Below, one piece after another: positions 23,101 through 37,800 of a DNA stretch of 64,000 nucleotides (position 1 is its first letter; every line of letters starts with the position of its first letter). Origin of the DNA: Wurfbainia villosa. Lineage: Eukaryota; Streptophyta; Magnoliopsida; Zingiberales; Zingiberaceae. Under the pieces are notes generated by a model, which saw nothing but the letters and a program-made list of their open reading frames with translations, made no database searches and had not been told where the DNA came from. Position numbers and translations under genes: made by a program. Location: positions 132,507,272 through 132,571,271 of the forward strand of contig CM045989.1 in the NCBI GenBank assembly GCA_025175895.1, read 5' to 3'.

Positions 23101-26100
23101 AATCCCTCCATTCATTTGAAAAAGGATTTTAGATAGTTAAAACTCTCAATTACAAGTAACTTGTCATTTCTTATTTTAACAATTGTCTATTACTTCCAAT
23201 ATTTCCTACTAAAATTTAAGTTTAACATTTACTCCTTCACGTATTTTATCAACTAAAATAATATCATCTACAAACAACATAACATCATTGTAACATATCT
23301 CAGATGTGTCCAATGAATTCATTCGTGACCAGTATAAAAAATGTGAACGTAGAGCTGATCTTTTATGTAAAACGTTAGGTCAATCAACTTGAAGTCTTCA
23401 CTCCTATCATTACATCCTCATATATTAAAAAATAAATAAAAATATCTCTTCCATGACTCTTTTATTTCCTCATCCTTCACTAGTATCCTATTGAATTAAT
23501 CTTTAGTCCATCTTATTTGAGTAAAATCCCTTGCTTTTCTCTCTTACTCACTTTAGCTATTTTATAAATATCTTTTCCTTTTGTATCAAGCAGTTACTCA
23601 CTGCTTTCTTAATCTTTTTCTTAGCTAATGTATATTTTTTAATTTTCTTCATTTTTACAAATATATTGTGTTTTTTCCATTTTTGTTGATACAAGTTGGT
23701 CATTTGTTTGCTTTTCTCTAGAAGAGAGATCAAAAGAGAATAAAATAAGATGAGGGTTTAAAGAAGGAAACCCAAATTAGTGAGGGTTTAGGAACTAAGA
23801 GTGGATGAAAATAGGAAATTAATGATGATGGTGGAATAAAATGGTGAAAAAGCGAAGATGATAGTAGATGTGCAACGAATGAAGTTGAGGAAATGATATG
23901 TCATGATAAGGAGAGAAGGGTGTAAGATATCGGAAAAAAATAAAATAATAATAAAATATTCCTAGTTAATTAATAAATTACCTTATGGGATTTATTAAGA
24001 ATTTTTAGGAATTTTTCTAAATTAAAATGGAATTTTTATGATATTATACGGGGAAAGATTTGAATAGGCTTTGAGAAAGTAGTCTGTTTGGATTAAACGG
24101 TATTAAAGAGTTAATGAATTTAATTAACCTAAACTATAAATAGAAAAACCTAGGTCTTAATTAAATAGGTACCTATTTCTTCCGTTCGATTGCAGCCGAC
24201 CCCTCTTTTTTCCTCGATTTCTTTCCTCCCTTCTCCGACCACTCTTTCTTTTCTTCCGATTCCATTCTTCTCGCAATCTCTGTAGCAGCTGGCTTGATCA
24301 CTGTCGTTTTCCCCCCCTCGTCGTCGTCGATCGCCAACCCATAGAGTGTCTGCAACATCCACCCGATCGCCCTGCTCTCCTTCACAGTGGGTTTCGGCTC
24401 AGATCGCCATTGCCCTACAGGCTGGTGATCTTTCCGCTGGAGGTGCTAGTCGAACCACCGACTACGTTCTTCACCGTGATGATTCCAGAGCTTGATCGTC
24501 GCCGTGCAACGAGCTGACCTCAACTTCAGAAGGAAGAGTTGAGGATTGTTCTTCTCAGCGTCGTAGATCTGGACTTGCCACCATCTCTCGAGATAATCGT
24601 GAGGGTGAGTGGGAGAGCCTGCGGCTGCTCATCTCTACGACGATGTATGATTTAGAGCACTCATCCCTTCATCATTGTGGCAGAGGATTTCGGCTGGGGC
24701 TGCATCACGATAGGGAAGAGCGCGGACATTATTGCTCGCTGTGGATTTAGGTCTCAAATTCTTGTGGTGATCTCGGATCCAGATTGCAGTCATCTTCCTT
24801 TGTTTTCTAAGTATGTGTTTGACCAAATTCCTTGTTCGCAATAGCTCCTAATTCGAAATGCATGGTTTCTGATCTAAGGTGAAGGCATCTCTTTCGCTTG
24901 AGTAAGCAGAGGGGAAAACATCGATAGGATTTGGCTTTAAATATGCTGTGAGCAAGTGAAGCGACACCAGGTAAGCTTGGATTGAGGCAATAGTGGTATA
25001 TGACCTGGTTGTGTAGATAATCTGATATTGATTCAATGAATAATGGTGGATTGAATAAGGATTGTTCTGTTTGTGGATTTGAGCAGGGGATTCTGGCTGG
25101 ATGAGTTCAATCATCCTAGATTCAAAAATTTCAATAAGGGATCCAGAGGTTTGTGTAATTGAGGATAAACAAGGTGAGTTGGGTATGGATGATTTATGAA
25201 TGCATATTATTATTGTTGTGGTTTAGTTTGAAACGGTGAGGTGTTTGTTGTTAATTGAAGAGGTATTTCTTGGGCAGGAGTTGTAGTTAAGAATTATTAT
25301 TATGCTTGATGTAGATAGTGAGATGAGATTAAATCACTAAAGGATTAGGTGTTAAATTCGATATTAGATGAAGCCAACACTTAATTAAATTTGTATGTTG
25401 TTGTGTACAGGATGTTGATACGAGACGGAGTCTCGGATGTGAAGACGGACAATGTAGTTTGCATATCAGGTGGGTAATATTCTACCCTGGTCAGGTAGTT
25501 GATTATTCTTAGTGCATGAGTTTCTATATGGTTGATATTGTACCTTGACTCCATTCATGTTATTCTGTGCTTGATACTTAAGTCTTTGCACTTTGAGATA
25601 TACTGTTGTTGTTGTCATATTTCGTTCATCGTTGCTATAACTTACCAATGTTATGATATGTAGATTTTTAGATGCTTAACCATGGGGGATGTAGCTGAGT
25701 ATAGATGTCAATTTGACTCGTGTCATCAGGAACAATCATCCGGGAGTGGATGATGTCCTTAATGTAGAGTTTGTGGTTGTATCACCTTATCTTTCGTTGT
25801 ATAACTATTACAGATCATATGTTTGTACATGGTAGTGTGGGTTGTCGACGGTGTGTCGCTACGGACTAGAAGTCCTAGCATGGTCGATGGTTAGTTGTAT
25901 ACGACTCTCTGAGAGATAGAGAGTGTGTTATGCATGTATGCATGTGTGGTTGTGCATTCATTCCATTTGCATGCATGCTGGCGACTTGGTCTCCCTTGTG
26001 GTTGAGAGGGTCGTCAGTCATCCTGCTTCCACGGTTACTCGTGGAGTAGTAACTGGTGTGAGGGCAGTTCATTTGTTGTGTCGCACTCGACCACTCTTGA

Positions 26101-28812
26101 TAGTGGTAGTTGGAGTTGCGTGCAGTTATCCTGGGTGTGTGACACTCGACCACTCATGGATAGTGTCAGTCGGAGTGGCCAGCAGCAGAGACCCCCGTTG
26201 TATAGCTTATAGCTCTTTAGTTTATCGCTACTTATTCATACTGCTCACTCGACCACTCGAGAGCAGTGGTTGTTGTTGAGTTAGGATAGTTGTCATGTCG
26301 TACCACCTAGGCCACACTGGGATCATGGTAGTGAGTGGGGTGCACAGGTATGACCATGCATTTGCATTGCCATGTGTGAGGGCATTTGCATATATATACA
26401 TATATATATTTATATATATATATGTATGTGAGTGTGAGCAGTATATATAGATACAGTATATATATATGCTTGTTGTGATGTTGTATTTGTTTAAGCTATG
26501 CTTGCTGCATATGTTTGTTCATCATTTTACATATTATTTGCATATTCTATACTGTTATGCGTGGAGTACAGTGTACGAGTTGGATCAAACTGTTGTACGC
26601 ATTTGATCAACGTCATGTTGTGGTATAGAATAGACCAGGTTCGCTTATGTACTTGTTTATATGTTGTTCATATAGTAGTGTGTTGATTACAGATATAGTA
26701 TTGTTCCTTTATGTTGTATGTGTTATAGTGTGGTATATGTGTTCAGGGTGTATGAGTTGTGTCGTTGCAGATCCTCAGGTATGTCACTACCTTACATTAC
26801 GTTATGTACGGTTGATCAGTTGGTTTGGGATATGCACTGATTAGTATTATACTGATAGTTTCGTTGTTTCCTTTAAAACTGTATGTACGTTGATCTCCCT
26901 AGATATACCTGTTGATCTTCATTTGTATGTCTGTTGCTCTACATATGTTATTTGTTCATGCACTATCTTTTATATTACTGCTGAGTTTTATACTCACCAC
27001 CACAGACCCTGGATTTTCTTGTCGCCCAGGTAACAGGTAAAAGATTCCTTGGATGCTCGGAGCACCACCAGCTGATCCCATCTCACCTTGAGTATTTGAA
27101 TTGAAATTCATATCGGTGTCGTATATTTTGGATTGTATGTTTTGGATTTTTATCCTATATTGTTTCCGTTGTTTTGTAATCGGTTATGTTGTTATGTATT
27201 TGATTTCGATCATGTTTTCTTGTTGTGTCAAAGTCGTACCGGTACGTATGTATTTGAGTCTTTGTATTTTTATTATTATTGGTATATTCTGCTGTGACTT
27301 TGGTTATATACTTCTATATGTTGTGTGGTTGTGGCCGAAAGGCTTGTATCAACAGGGAATTGTATCATGTATAGGGAAATGTTGCCCGTTTTTCGAGCTC
27401 GACATACTCTCGGGGCGTCACAAAGGGAGTGACAATATAGAGTTTAGTGTGAATGTTTTGTAGATGACAGTACTAAACACTGAGGATGATGGAAAATGAA
27501 AATGAGAGTAAGCCTGAGAAGTAGATTAAAGGTGAACCAATTAATATATCTATAAAATAAGTGGGAGCTTAATTTTCTCAACCTAAGCTTGAAAACGATG
27601 CCAAAGATTGGAAAAATCATCTATTTTATCAGCGAAACCAAACAAATTGCAATCAAGAAATTAAAACCTGACATGGTAGAAATCTTAGCATTCACATTAG
27701 AAATTTTGGAAATGATTTTGATACTACATAGGAAATTCTCAATCCATGAAATAGATACTCTAGGAGACGAGTACCAGTACTACTAAATAATGACATTTAT
27801 AAAAAGCTCACGAATACAAAGATGAGCTATATTGCATGATGGTAATTAAAAATTATATTAACTCGAAACCTTATCCAATCCATGGATCCTAATCCCTTCC
27901 TTATATTGACAATATGATTTATGCTTCCAAAATAACAAGACTTTTCTAATAAAACTCTTAATTATCCCAATTAAAATTCTAGCACACTTTTCTAAAAAAT
28001 CTAAATACTTTTTTATGGCAACTAGTTACGCTATGATATTTTATACGTAGTTAATTTAAGTCAAATTTCAAAGGATATACATTACAAAATCATAATTGTC
28101 GCATGCTATGTAATTAATAAATTTTGTATAATTAATTAAAACTTTATTTGATTAGTACTATTTTATTAATTAGTACATGTTTTTGAATAATTGAATTAAC
28201 TAATTTCATTGATTTTAACAGGTTAATTGATTTAATCAGTTAATTAATTTATCTGTTAATTGATTTTAATCAATAAATTGATTCTATTTAGTTAATTGTG
28301 TATTAAAATCATAATCAAATTACAAATGTGAGGAATTTGATATTTTACCAATTAATGCAAATGTTTTTTAAATTAATGTAGATTTATATTTAGAAATAAA
28401 TAAATCTCAAAATTGTATTTGAACGCATGATACCAAAGTCGAACCATTCTAATTAGCTATATATCAAAAGTAACCAATATAAACAAAATTTTATATCAAT
28501 AACAATTAAATTAATTATCTAATCTAACAATCCTCAATTCTATGTGAAAATGATATATATATTTATATAACATTCCTTACGAGTGTATGGACAACTCTCT
28601 CTTGAAAACAAGTTTTTAAGTTCAACCTCAATGGGAAAATAGATTACCTAATAACACATCTTCACAAACCAAGACCACTACGAGATCGACCCTTTCATTC
28701 TGGGGGTGACGAAGGGAATGTACCAATTAAGCCTTTTTTACATGCTCTTTCCAGAGGCCTGGAAAAAGCAACAATCAATAGGATTTCCCTAAGCCTTCCT
28801 TTTCGAAAGGAA

Positions 28813-28853
<41 letters not shown>

Positions 28854-31800
28854 CTCAATAATTGAAGATTTCACCCTTACAAGATAATTCTAAATTAACA
28901 TCTAAATGTAGGTCGTTATAGTCATTCCCTCATTGGTATTTGTAATTAGCAAATTAGCCTCTAATTAAACCAATAATAAGTAATTCAACACTCCAAAAAC
29001 CTATGAAAACCTGCCTGAAATGGATTTGTTTGGTAAATTGTAGGATAAGTGGTAAAATTCATCTGAGAGAAAACTTTCCAATTATTTCATTCAATGGTAT
29101 TCAATTTCCACCATAGTCATACAACTCCCATACTCCATATGAAATCACCAGAACCAAAGTTTAAAATTTCAACCCGTATCAAGATTTCGATTCGCAATCA
29201 GAACGATACGGTTTCGATATCGTATCGTATTGTATCAGTAAATTTCAATAGATTTTAAATACAAAAATGAAAATTTTAATTTAATTATTAAAAATAAACA
29301 AAATAATTATAGAAAGAAAATTATCAAAAAAATAATTTAAATAGGATTAAAAAAAATTAATAATAATAAAATTATTATTCATAATATATAAATTAATAAA
29401 ATAAATTTTAAAATAATTTATGAAATATTTTTAAATTAATAAGATAATTTTATTAAATTTTAATTGTTTTAATTATTTGTTCATATAGTTGAACTATAGT
29501 TTTGGAAGTTGATTATTAAAATCACTATACAACGACCTCTGTTCCACTGTCGTGCTCCACGTAGAGGTCGCACGACGTTGTCGCAGCCACCGCGGAGGTC
29601 GCGACGACATCGTGCATCCTCCGCGAGGGCCGAGGCGACATCACGCAACTAATGCGGAGGTCGTGCAATGTCGCCGCGGCCAATGCGGAGGTCGCGCGAA
29701 CTCCACAGCGGCCCCCGCAAAGCTGGCGAGGCCATGGCAACCACACGAGGCCTCACGGCCACCAATACCACCTGTACTGGTGTGGGCAACGGGCGGAACG
29801 ATAAATTCCATCCGTTTCACTAGAAATGGGTCGAGATTTTAAACTATGACCACAACCAATCACAATAGTAATATCATGGACTATGATTGGGCTGAGTACA
29901 GTAGTGGCCACGAACCCGTTCCGCACATTTTTTCCCATATTGTGTCCCACTAGTATGGCTCCAAATGATTGCGCCAAACCATGATTTTAAATCTCGACCC
30001 GTGTCGGGTGATACAAACAAAATTTATCATTTCATCTATCATCCGCCACTAGTACGAGTGGTATCAACGGTCGCGGCCTTGGCGGGGGCTCCATGGCCTT
30101 GGTGAGGCCTCAATGTGGTCGTGGCAGCCTTGACGAGGCCTCCGCAGCCTCGGCAAGAGCTTCGCCCCTCGACGGGGGCTCCATGGCCTCGACAGGGCCT
30201 TTGCATGGCCATGACGACCTTGGCGGCAAGGCCTCCACATGACCGCAACAGCCTCGAAGGGGGCTCTACAGGCTCGGTAGGGACTCCATGGCCTTTGCGG
30301 CATCAATAGGGCCTCCACAGCCTCAATGGGGCCTCTACGGGAGCGGAGGCCAAGCTACGGATTTTGAGTTGCACAATAAAATTTTAATTAAAAGTACAAA
30401 ACAAAAAAAAGATAAAATAAAAATCAAACAAAATTTAATAAAATTACCCCTATTAATCTAAAAATATACCATAAATTTATTTTATTTATTTATATATTAT
30501 GTATTATTAAATTTTATTTTATTTTATTTTTTTAATCCATTACAATCCAAATTAATTTTACTATTATAATTAATTTTTTGTTATTTTTAATTTTTTTTTA
30601 TTTTAAATTTACGTATTTTATATTTAAAAATTATTGAAATTTATCGGCATGGCACGATAATATATTGAAACTGTATTATTCCGGTCGCTAATCAAAACCT
30701 CGATACGGATCGAGATTTTAAACCTTGCGCCAGACAACCTAAATACTCCCGAACACAAGCCCAAACCTAATGGACCTATGCTAGTGCCAACCTAAGCTTT
30801 AGACCTGCGCGACCCATGCTTAGACCCATGGGTAATTAATTAATAAAATCTAAAATAGAAAACAATCTAAAAAGAAATAAAATTTTAATGTTTCGAGGAT
30901 TAGAGGATTTATTAGTAAATTTAGGAACTTTTAATTGTCTAATTTGGTAATTTTAAACTTAATTTGAACAAAATTTCATTCAAACTACTATTATTTTGAA
31001 AATCTAGAGAAATTTTTGTTAAATCAGAGTTTTTAGCCAATTGAATAAGTAAGCTAGCTCATTTGGGTCGCGCCCCCAACACAACCACTTGTCATGCTCA
31101 ACAAAATCCAAACCTGAGATATATTGAGCATAATCCACGAGCTAATAAGAGATTTCCCAGCCCAATCTGTATGATGGGTTGGGCTTGGCACAACTCGACC
31201 TTTTGGTAAGTGTTTGTGTGTGTTGTGTGTTTGTGTTATGGGTGGGCGGGTATGCCGCATAGGTGTGGGCACATGTGTGTGCATGTGGGTTGTCTTATGG
31301 CTTCTTCCCTTGTGTGTTGTGTGTGTTTGTGGGTGTTGTGGGTGAGTATGGGTGTGTGTGGGTGTTCATGCGTGCAGTTGCATGTGGATTGCCTTGTGGT
31401 TTCTTCAACTGTGTCGTGTGTGTTGTGGTTGTAGGCGTGTTGTGGATGGGTATAGGTGTGTGTGGGTGTACGTACAGGTGTGTGCATGTGTGTTGCTTTG
31501 TGGCTTATTCCCCTAGGAAACAAGATTACACCTATCATAATTGAATATAAATCAAGTCTGTACCTTCCCCATTTTTTAACGAATGCAAGAACAAAATCAG
31601 AAGTCACTAGTATCAGATACAACCAAAATATCAGTTGTCAAAAACAATAAACGTCATGCTGTTTATAATGTGTCTATGCTTTTATGTCATCTTTTGTGAA
31701 GTACTGTTCAGGTGATAAGAATGACTAAAATGGTTAAATATATTGCCAGGTACAAGAAAGATCTATAAAAATTATTAACCATTGCACACCTTGAGAAATC

Positions 31801-34800
31801 AGCTTCAAGTTTATTAAATTTCGTAACAAAATCCTCTGTGAACTTTAAGTAAGTATCATCTGCCATGTTTGAAGTCCTAAGCTCTCCGGGCATCCTAGAG
31901 AGTTGAGATAAAGAATATCTAATTAAATAGCAGCATAAAAAGTTCTAGAAAGTGGCATTCCCTAGATTACAGGTAATAGAACAGTTTAGGTAGTGTTTGG
32001 TAGAGAGAAAACTTTTTATTTTTTGTTTTTTGTTTTCCTTTTCCAGAAAACAAAAAAATGAGTTTTTAGTGTTTTCTAATTTTCCAGAAAATACATTTTT
32101 ATTTTTTGGAAAACGAAAATGAAATCAGAAAACGATTTTCTGGAGTTTTCTTTTTCAAAAAACGCTCCTTTATTTTCTAAAAAACGGAGATAGAAAACAC
32201 CAACCAAATGTGTTTTCTCATTTTCTCAGAAAATAAAAATAGAAAATGGAAAATTTTCTCTTTGTCAAACGCCCCCTTAGCATCTCAAATATTATATAGT
32301 GAGATCGAACTTACATATTTTGCTTTACCAATGGTTCATGCCAATCATCTTTTGAGGAAGACACTAGGCTACATGCATCTGCAAGTGCTGATTTAGCTAT
32401 AACAAAAGACAAACTTTGATGAGCTGAAGTTGCCTTTCCATTAAGCAATTCAGATGGTACAGCTGGAACCAGCTGCTGCATCAGTTGAGTTGTAAGGATT
32501 AGCCTTCTTCGTGAATGAGGAAATGATGATGGACCATCTTCCACAGCTTCAGCTTCAGTTTCATCATCTACCTACTCAACAAAAAATTACAAGAAGAACT
32601 ATAAAATTCACTCCAACGGGACCTGCTAAAGATTGCAACAAACTGATTGAAACAAGAATGTTGGTTAATGAACAAACCTTCTCCATCAATCTATTGGTAG
32701 ACAGATTCCAAGACAACTCTGCCATACTAGAGGGGGGGAAATTGCATTTATCAGACATAGCAAACGAAAATTAAGGTTCTTAAGAAAAGTATACTTTATA
32801 GAGCAATATCGAAGCAGCCATATAACAAATACCTTATGCTTTCCAAGCTTTGTAGGCATTCAGTGACAATCTTACGCCAAGGCACATCCAGTGTCACACT
32901 TTTACGTTTCTTTGGTCTTAAAATTGCACCATGGTCACTGGTGTTTGGTAACAAGGGTGATGATTCATTGGGTGATATCTTGGAGGACAATGTACCTTCC
33001 CCGTAACCACCAGCATGAATGCTATCAAGTCTTTGTTCAACTATAACACTATCTTCCATCCCTGCAGTAACATTTTGAAGTGAGTACTGCTGTGTTGAAG
33101 CCTTCACACTCTTTTGAGCATCATAAAGAGCAACCATCCTGCCATTTTGGTAGATTCCATGATGCTCAAATGAGGCAGGAACCATGTGAGGACTAATGTG
33201 CGTGCAATCATTACCTCCCAATGCAGTAGCTATGGAATTTGTGCAGAGGGGATGAATATGCATTTGAAGGTCATCCTGTCCTGCTGTTGATGTTCTAGGA
33301 TCTTTTTCTTTATGGTCATTTGAGTTAAAGCTTAACATTTGGGCATCTGAAACATGAGAAGCTACCGCAACTTTACCACCAGGAGGATATCTGGAATGTG
33401 AATTATCCCTGTGATTAAATCTCTGATTTACATTTAAGTTCATTTGCGGAGTATTAAAAGATGTTCCTCTCAGCATGTTTTCTGCCGCTTTGTTCATATC
33501 AGATTCAGAAGCCTTCGTGGACTGTATTTGGTGGAGTAAGGAATAGTTTTTCTGCTGACCATCTGATGGTTTTGGCATGCGATCACAGATGCCAATGCTC
33601 CTAGAAGAAATGACACTTGTTAGAGAAGAAAGCAAGTCTTGAGATCTAAGAGCTAGATCATGTTCATGTTTAGCCTTGTTAACATCCTGCTGATGCAGAG
33701 AGACAAGAGACGATACTGAAACGCTAGAACCTCCATCTAAGGTTGCTGTTTCTTCCCCTTGGAACATATAACTTGCCCTTGAAACAACATCCATCTTCCC
33801 TTCAAGTAAATTTGAGGATTTGACTTGAGCTGAATTCTCTTCTTTCTGTGAGTTAGAAGAACAAGTGCTGAGTTCAGGAGCAGTTTCTTCCTTGTTCAAT
33901 TGACTGTGAGGCTTTGACATGCCCCATGAACTTCTATCCCTTCCATGATTTATTAGGGACTGAAGTACATTTGGAGCAAGTACAGGATTGATACCGGCTT
34001 GACATTGTTGAGCTGATATACTTGTCCACACATTATGCAGCTTTGAGAAGCCAGCTTGGTTAGACATACCTGATTCTGAAGATTGTAAAACTTGTTTTGT
34101 GTCTACAGAGGGTAATTGATGGCCAGAACTTGTAATTTGAGAAAACCCTGCAAGAGTTGGTTTCATGGGATCTGCCCTTCCAGAGAAAAATTGCGAATCA
34201 CAAGTAATATGATTTCGAGCATTGGAAGCAACTCCAGAAGCTAAAAACCTACTAGACAAAGTAGGCAATTCCTGAAAAGACTCGCCAGCTACAGCTGTAT
34301 CATTAGAATCATCTGGCTGCTTCATGAGTGCACCTCCATAAGCTTGGTTTCTGTTAGAAATATGACCTTCTTGCTGCTGCTGTAGGTGACCTTGTGCACA
34401 GGAACTATCTTGTTGTGGAAATTGGAGCTGCTCTTGCAGATGATTTTGTGCTAAAGGAAACTCAGAAGCAGTGACTGATGATGAGTTAAAATACTTGTTT
34501 GCTTTCAAGTGTTCATTCTCTTGTTGTCCTGGTAGGCTGGAAATCTTATGCCCATTTGCTGTTTCAGATGCTTCATCAAGGAGAGGCAAAGGTTGATCTA
34601 AAGAAGTATAACTAGACTGCAACTGATCCTGATATCCAGCCTCTACATAGCCTGATTGTCCAATCATATCACCATTCAAGGGCTTCTGATATATTGGGTC
34701 TTTGTCGGGCAGTGATTGCCTCTGAGATGGAGTGGCCAGATGCAATCCAAACCCTCTCGAGTTAGAAGACCAATCAGAGTGAACTCTGGCAGCAGGAGCA

Positions 34801-37800
34801 TCAACTAGTATGACCTTGTCAGATGCATTCACAGAATTCTCATTTCTTGACTGATCAACCTTGTAAAGAAGCTCAAGCATATTATTGCTGCCATAAATAA
34901 ATTTTTTTAAAAAAATCTAGGATTAGAAAAATCAGAACACATAGCTCATAATAGTAAATCTAAAATTGAATTAAAAACATAAAAAAAATGAATGAAGAAA
35001 TTGAGGGGAAAAAAGGTGCAAAGTTGAGAAGCATTTTCAGGTGCCTTTGCAGTGAAGAATGAACAAACAAACAAAAGAAAAAAAATAATTTCTTAGGGCC
35101 ATGTTTTCTACAAAAGAAGGAAACAGCTAGATCTGAACACCAGGTGCCTTTGCAGCAAGGAGTGAACAAATAAATGAAAGAAAAAAAAAAGCCCAAAAAC
35201 AATGTTTGTTAAAACCATGTTTCTTACAAAAGAAGGAACAAGTATGGACAGAAAGATAATGTGTTGGAAAAACAAACACCAAAAAGATTGCAAAATATTT
35301 TGCATCCAACCATTTCCATAGAGGGAAGGAAACAGAGAGGGAAACTTTGAATTCCAAAACTTGTCCAAAATATAAAAGAAAAGCATAAAAAACATATTTA
35401 ATTTTTTAAAAAAATGTTCATGTTGAATTACAAGCAATATAGAGGAAAAGTAGAGAAGATTTCTCGGTGCTTTCTTCCCTAAAGTTTTTTCTGCAAAGGA
35501 AACAGAGGGAAAGTTTCGCTGGGGAAACATATATGTCCCCTTATTTTCTTTCTAGTTTCCTTCCCTCATAAGAACCATGCCCTAAGTTCTAGCATCGACC
35601 AAGAAACTATTACTTTGATACTAGCATAGAATCAGGCTTGAACAGTCTATTCAACCAGTTCCATTAGGCATGGAATATGCATGCAAATGACTATTTAACC
35701 AGGGTAAACCTATAAAACAGTATATGCATGGCCCATGCTGTCATGAAATATTCAACTATAGAAATCATGCTCCATAGCAAGGAAATCATCTGGGCAAGGA
35801 TCCCATCACAATGGTTGACTTAAATAGATGTTCTTAAAAGGAAAAACAATTGTACCTTGCTTGAGAAATGGTTTCATCCTGTGTATATTGAGCTCTTGAT
35901 TCATCAAAAGAACCACCAGAGGGGTGGAGAGGCCTTGTATCTACAGATGATTGCTCAGCTTCCACTCGAACCTCCTACGGGGAAAAAAGTTTTTATTAAA
36001 TTTGGAATTGAATTAAAATATCTAAAACCTGAATTCTAGAGAGATGTAAAAGGTAGAGAATGAATATTCTTCCAGGATCAACTATATTACCTCACTAGTG
36101 TCATTTGGATTGTTACCAACAACATGACCAGCAAAATGTGAATTCCCATTGAAGGATTGGCCAATGTTACTTGATCCACTGAAAACTGCGTTGGGTAGAC
36201 TTTGTAAGTTTAACTGGTGATTAGGTTGGAAAGAAGGCTCTGCTTGCTTCTTCAAATTACCAGGTGAGTTCTGAAAGATGTTAGGTCCCATTGAAAGTTG
36301 ACCATGATGAATTGAATTCTGGCTTCCAATGTCATGGATCAATACTTCTGTTACAGGAGTTGTTGACAACTCGCAACAAGGCTGATTTTCTTCATCATCT
36401 TTGTCAACATCAGAAGTCGCACACGTATTGCAGGCAAAATTTCTTCCAAAAGCAGATTTTCGTTCATCCAAAACTTGTTGATGCATGTTCTGATTTGATT
36501 TTAAGGAATTTGGGTGCCTAACAAACCCCAAATTTCCTGCCAATGAATCTTCTGATTGCATCTTGAGACTAACAATATTTGGTTTGACAAATTGTGTTCC
36601 AGCACCCTGATCAACATGATTTTCAGGGATCCTATGATAACTTGAAGTAGTGTCACCTCTAGATTCCATTGCATGACTAGAAATCCAGCCACCTAAGCTA
36701 TTGACAGGCTGAAAAGGAACATTGGATAAGAGCAAGTTCTGTTGGCCAAGATTACCATTTCCATTATCTTGTGACTTTAACTGAATGTTCTCTGAAATGT
36801 TATGGCTCTGCTCAATGGACTGTCCATTCCATATTCCAATAGGAAAAGGAATTTTAGCCTGAATAGCACCTATAAGATTGGTTTCATTCTCACTAGATGA
36901 AGAAATCTTAGCTTCAACACCACCTTCTACTAGTCTGGATTGAGTCTGACTATTTCCAAACTCTTTGTTATTGGTTCCTACATGGGGAGCCTCAGTTGTT
37001 GCCGTACTGTTTTCTTCACAAGCAGTCTTCAAGAGAAGACTATTATTGCCAGCAGTCAAGGAGCTTGGAGTTGCATTTGGATGGATGGATAAAGAAAAAG
37101 GTTGTGCTATCGATGAAACATGATTATGAGAGCTGTCATCATCCAAGCCAATTGGCTGTTTCCCATCATCAGTTGCACACAAAAGTGTTCTTACAGGTTC
37201 AGTTTTACTCAAGCTGCTCCATTCTTCCTGCCCTTTATAACTAGTGGAAGCTTGAACAACCTCTTGCATAAGAGCGCTCCAGCTCCCACTTTGGATAGAA
37301 GGAAATGCACCGTAATGATCATTATCTACCAGGTGTGCATGCATATTTCCACCCATGTTAGATGTAAGGCTTCCACCAAATAAAACTCCCCAGTTATCAT
37401 CATCATCTGTGCTAAACAACAGCTTTTGTTCCATAGGATCTAAACTAGCAACATTTACAGAATTCCCAAATTCTGATACTTGCTTCCCCTGTAAATTAGT
37501 AGGTGCATCATCTTGTTCTCGTCTACCATGAAACTCCTGAAACTGATCATGGAGATTGCTAGCTTGTTGAAAGTTTCCAACTGCAACACCATTAGCTAGA
37601 TCTTGCATAGGAGATTTTATATATGCATTTCTGTCTTGTAGATTGTGTGTCTCCAATGTGTTGTCATGTAAGAATCCTTGTTGAGTTGATTCCAAGCCAG
37701 ATTGAATAGTAGATGGATTTGATGACTTAGCTCTTACAGTTGCATCTGAATTAGTTATCAAGTGGTTGCAATTATTAGACAATTCTAAGAAGTGAGAGTA

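Larger units (their letters stand above)
16343..31787 (-). other. Intron 6, 15.4 kb, filled with transposon debris
   Basis: Donor GT at 31788-31789 and acceptor AG at 16341-16342 bound it. The recognisable contents are listed separately. The stretches 16.4-19.9, 27.43-28.8 and 30.73-31.2 kb are AT-rich, with only short frames that I could not assign. A segment near 17.1-17.4 kb and another near 18.9-19.3 kb are GC-richer and may be old LTR pieces. Confidence 0.75.

Noticed and set aside
24150..27463. Several short frames in 24.1-27.5 kb
   Set aside because: They lie in the solo LTR, which explains the whole interval by its matched target duplications.
29525..30318. GC-rich frames that look like genes in both directions
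   Set aside because: They are minisatellite translations inside the two MULE-like elements.
31054..31622. His/Thr-rich frames such as HTHVPTPMRHTRPP
   Set aside because: Translation of a TG-rich strand-biased repeat.
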